Positions 63,336 to 64,000 of a stretch of 64,000 nt of DNA are shown here, in pieces. Position 1 is the stretch's first letter; every line of letters begins with the position of its first letter. Position numbers and translations under genes: made by a program. Below the pieces are notes generated by a model that saw only the letters and a list, made by a program, of their open reading frames with translations, was not told where the DNA came from and ran no database searches. The stretch comes from Burkholderiaceae bacterium (GTDB taxonomy: Bacteria; Pseudomonadota; Gammaproteobacteria; Burkholderiales; Burkholderiaceae_C): contig JACKLI010000001.1 of assembly GCA_024235995.1 (NCBI GenBank), positions 2,046,001-2,110,000 of the forward strand, given 5' to 3'.

Positions 63336-64000
63336 ATGAAAGCAGCCATGATTGTTTCAGGCTCGCAAGGCGGTCACCTGGAAATCCAGCAGATTCCTCG
63401 CCCGACACCCGGCCCCGGCCAGGCAGTCGTGCAGGTAATGGCCTCCGGTCTGAACCGGGGCGAATTGATCCGTGTGCGTGAAGCGAGAAGTGGGGCCCCG
63501 ATCCTGGCCGGCATTGAATTCGCTGGCATCGTCAGCCAGGTCGGACCGGATGTGCGCGGCGTGCGCGAAGGCGACCGCGTCGTCGGTCATGGGTGGGGCG
63601 GCCAGTCCGAATATGTACTGGCCGAGGTGCGCGCGCTGATGCCGATACCCGTCACGTTGTCCTGGGCCGAGGCGGCGGCATTCCCCAATGTGTTCATCAC
63701 GGCACACGATGCGCTGGTCACCAATGGCGAGTTCCGCTCCGGCCAGTCCGTGCTGGTCAATGCCGCCACCGGCGGCGTTGGCCTGGCGGCCATACAACTG
63801 GCCGCCCAGCTTGGCGCCAGCAGGGTCATCGGTACCTCGCGCTCGGCGGAGAAGCTGGCGCGGCTGCGCGAATACGGCGCGACGCACGTCATCGACGCCT
63901 CGCAACCGGACATGGTGCAGGCCGTGCGGGATGCCACCGACGGGCGTGGTGTGGACGTGATCATCGACTCCGTGGGCGGCTCGGTGTTCGACGCCAACCT
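63336..64000 (+). CDS. Zinc-free MDR oxidoreductase (quinone-oxidoreductase-like; 3' end outside window)
   Basis: First 221 residues of a medium-chain dehydrogenase/reductase: MKAAMIVSGSQGGHLEIQQI, LAGIEFAGIVSQVGPDVRG, GDRVVGHGWGGQSEYVLAEV, and the nucleotide-binding VLVNAATGGVGLAAIQLAAQ with GTSRSAEKLARLREYGATHV. The catalytic and structural zinc ligands of alcohol dehydrogenases are absent, so it is closer to NADPH quinone oxidoreductases or enoyl reductases. AAGGAGAT precedes the ATG. It follows the Bug gene by 33 bp and probably belongs to the same operon. Confidence 0.9.
   Translation, partial: MKAAMIVSGSQGGHLEIQQIPRPTPGPGQAVVQVMASGLNRGELIRVREARSGAPILAGIEFAGIVSQVGPDVRGVREGDRVVGHGWGGQSEYVLAEVRALMPIPVTLSWAEAAAFPNVFITAHDALVTNGEFRSGQSVLVNAATGGVGLAAIQLAAQLGASRVIGTSRSAEKLARLREYGATHVIDASQPDMVQAVRDATDGRGVDVIIDSVGGSVFDAN

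Overview
The window is a GC-rich, densely packed bacterial chromosome segment. Gene content and gene order (ispG-hisS-yfgM-bamB-der-hfq-hflX-hflK-hflC-hisZ-purA; sucA-odhB-lpdA-zapE; ndk-rlmN-pilF-rodZ) and a small imperfect-palindrome repeat family point to a betaproteobacterium of the order Burkholderiales, most likely family Comamonadaceae. This placement rests on recognised proteins and synteny, not on a database search.

Layout. 1-3.3 kb: the start of alaS, a vapBC toxin-antitoxin pair and an HxlR regulator fused to a lipid-binding-like domain, all on the minus strand. 3.4-7.6 kb: accessory genes, namely a methyltransferase, a small membrane protein, a shortened RNA cyclic phosphodiesterase, a 45-codon fossil of an MmeI-like restriction-methylation gene, an exported phospholipase-C-like protein and a class II sirtuin. 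7.67-7.75 kb: tRNA-Arg(ACG), facing a strong bidirectional terminator. 7.8-21.9 kb: a minus-strand catabolic cluster for 3- and 4-hydroxybenzoate. PobA and MobA make protocatechuate. A fused LigA-LigB dioxygenase, LigC, LigI, LigJ and LigK take it by 4,5-cleavage to pyruvate and oxaloacetate. A complete branched-chain-type ABC transporter with two binding proteins sits inside the cluster. A divergent LysR regulator follows at 22 kb. No LigU-type tautomerase is seen.

23-25.7 kb: an isochorismatase-like hydrolase and a PrpE-type acyl-CoA ligase. 25.9-33.1 kb: the 2-oxoglutarate dehydrogenase operon, zapE and a small lipoprotein. 33.1-36.1 kb: a PP2C phosphatase and a DinG-type helicase. 36.1-40.7 kb: bamD, rluD, scpB, rluB and ndk. 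40.7-58.1 kb: a long plus-strand housekeeping run from rlmN through pilF, rodZ, ispG, hisS, bamB, der, hfq, hflXKC, hisZ and purA to a phosphoribosyltransferase and a MetC-like lyase. 58.1-58.85 kb: a gene-free stretch with A-rich repeats and eroded transposase pieces. 58.85-64 kb: an island with an OruR-like AraC regulator, a carboxymuconolactone-decarboxylase-like protein, a beta-keto acid cleavage enzyme, an RBBP9-like hydrolase, a Bug binding protein and a quinone-oxidoreductase-like gene that runs off the end. It looks like an uncharacterised catabolic cluster with its own operator.

The most interesting structure is a dispersed imperfect-palindrome repeat of about 65 bp, with about nine copies here. 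Some copies lie inside proteins. One forms part of the linker between the LigA and LigB halves of the fused dioxygenase, which suggests that an intergenic repeat between two separate genes became coding when they fused.
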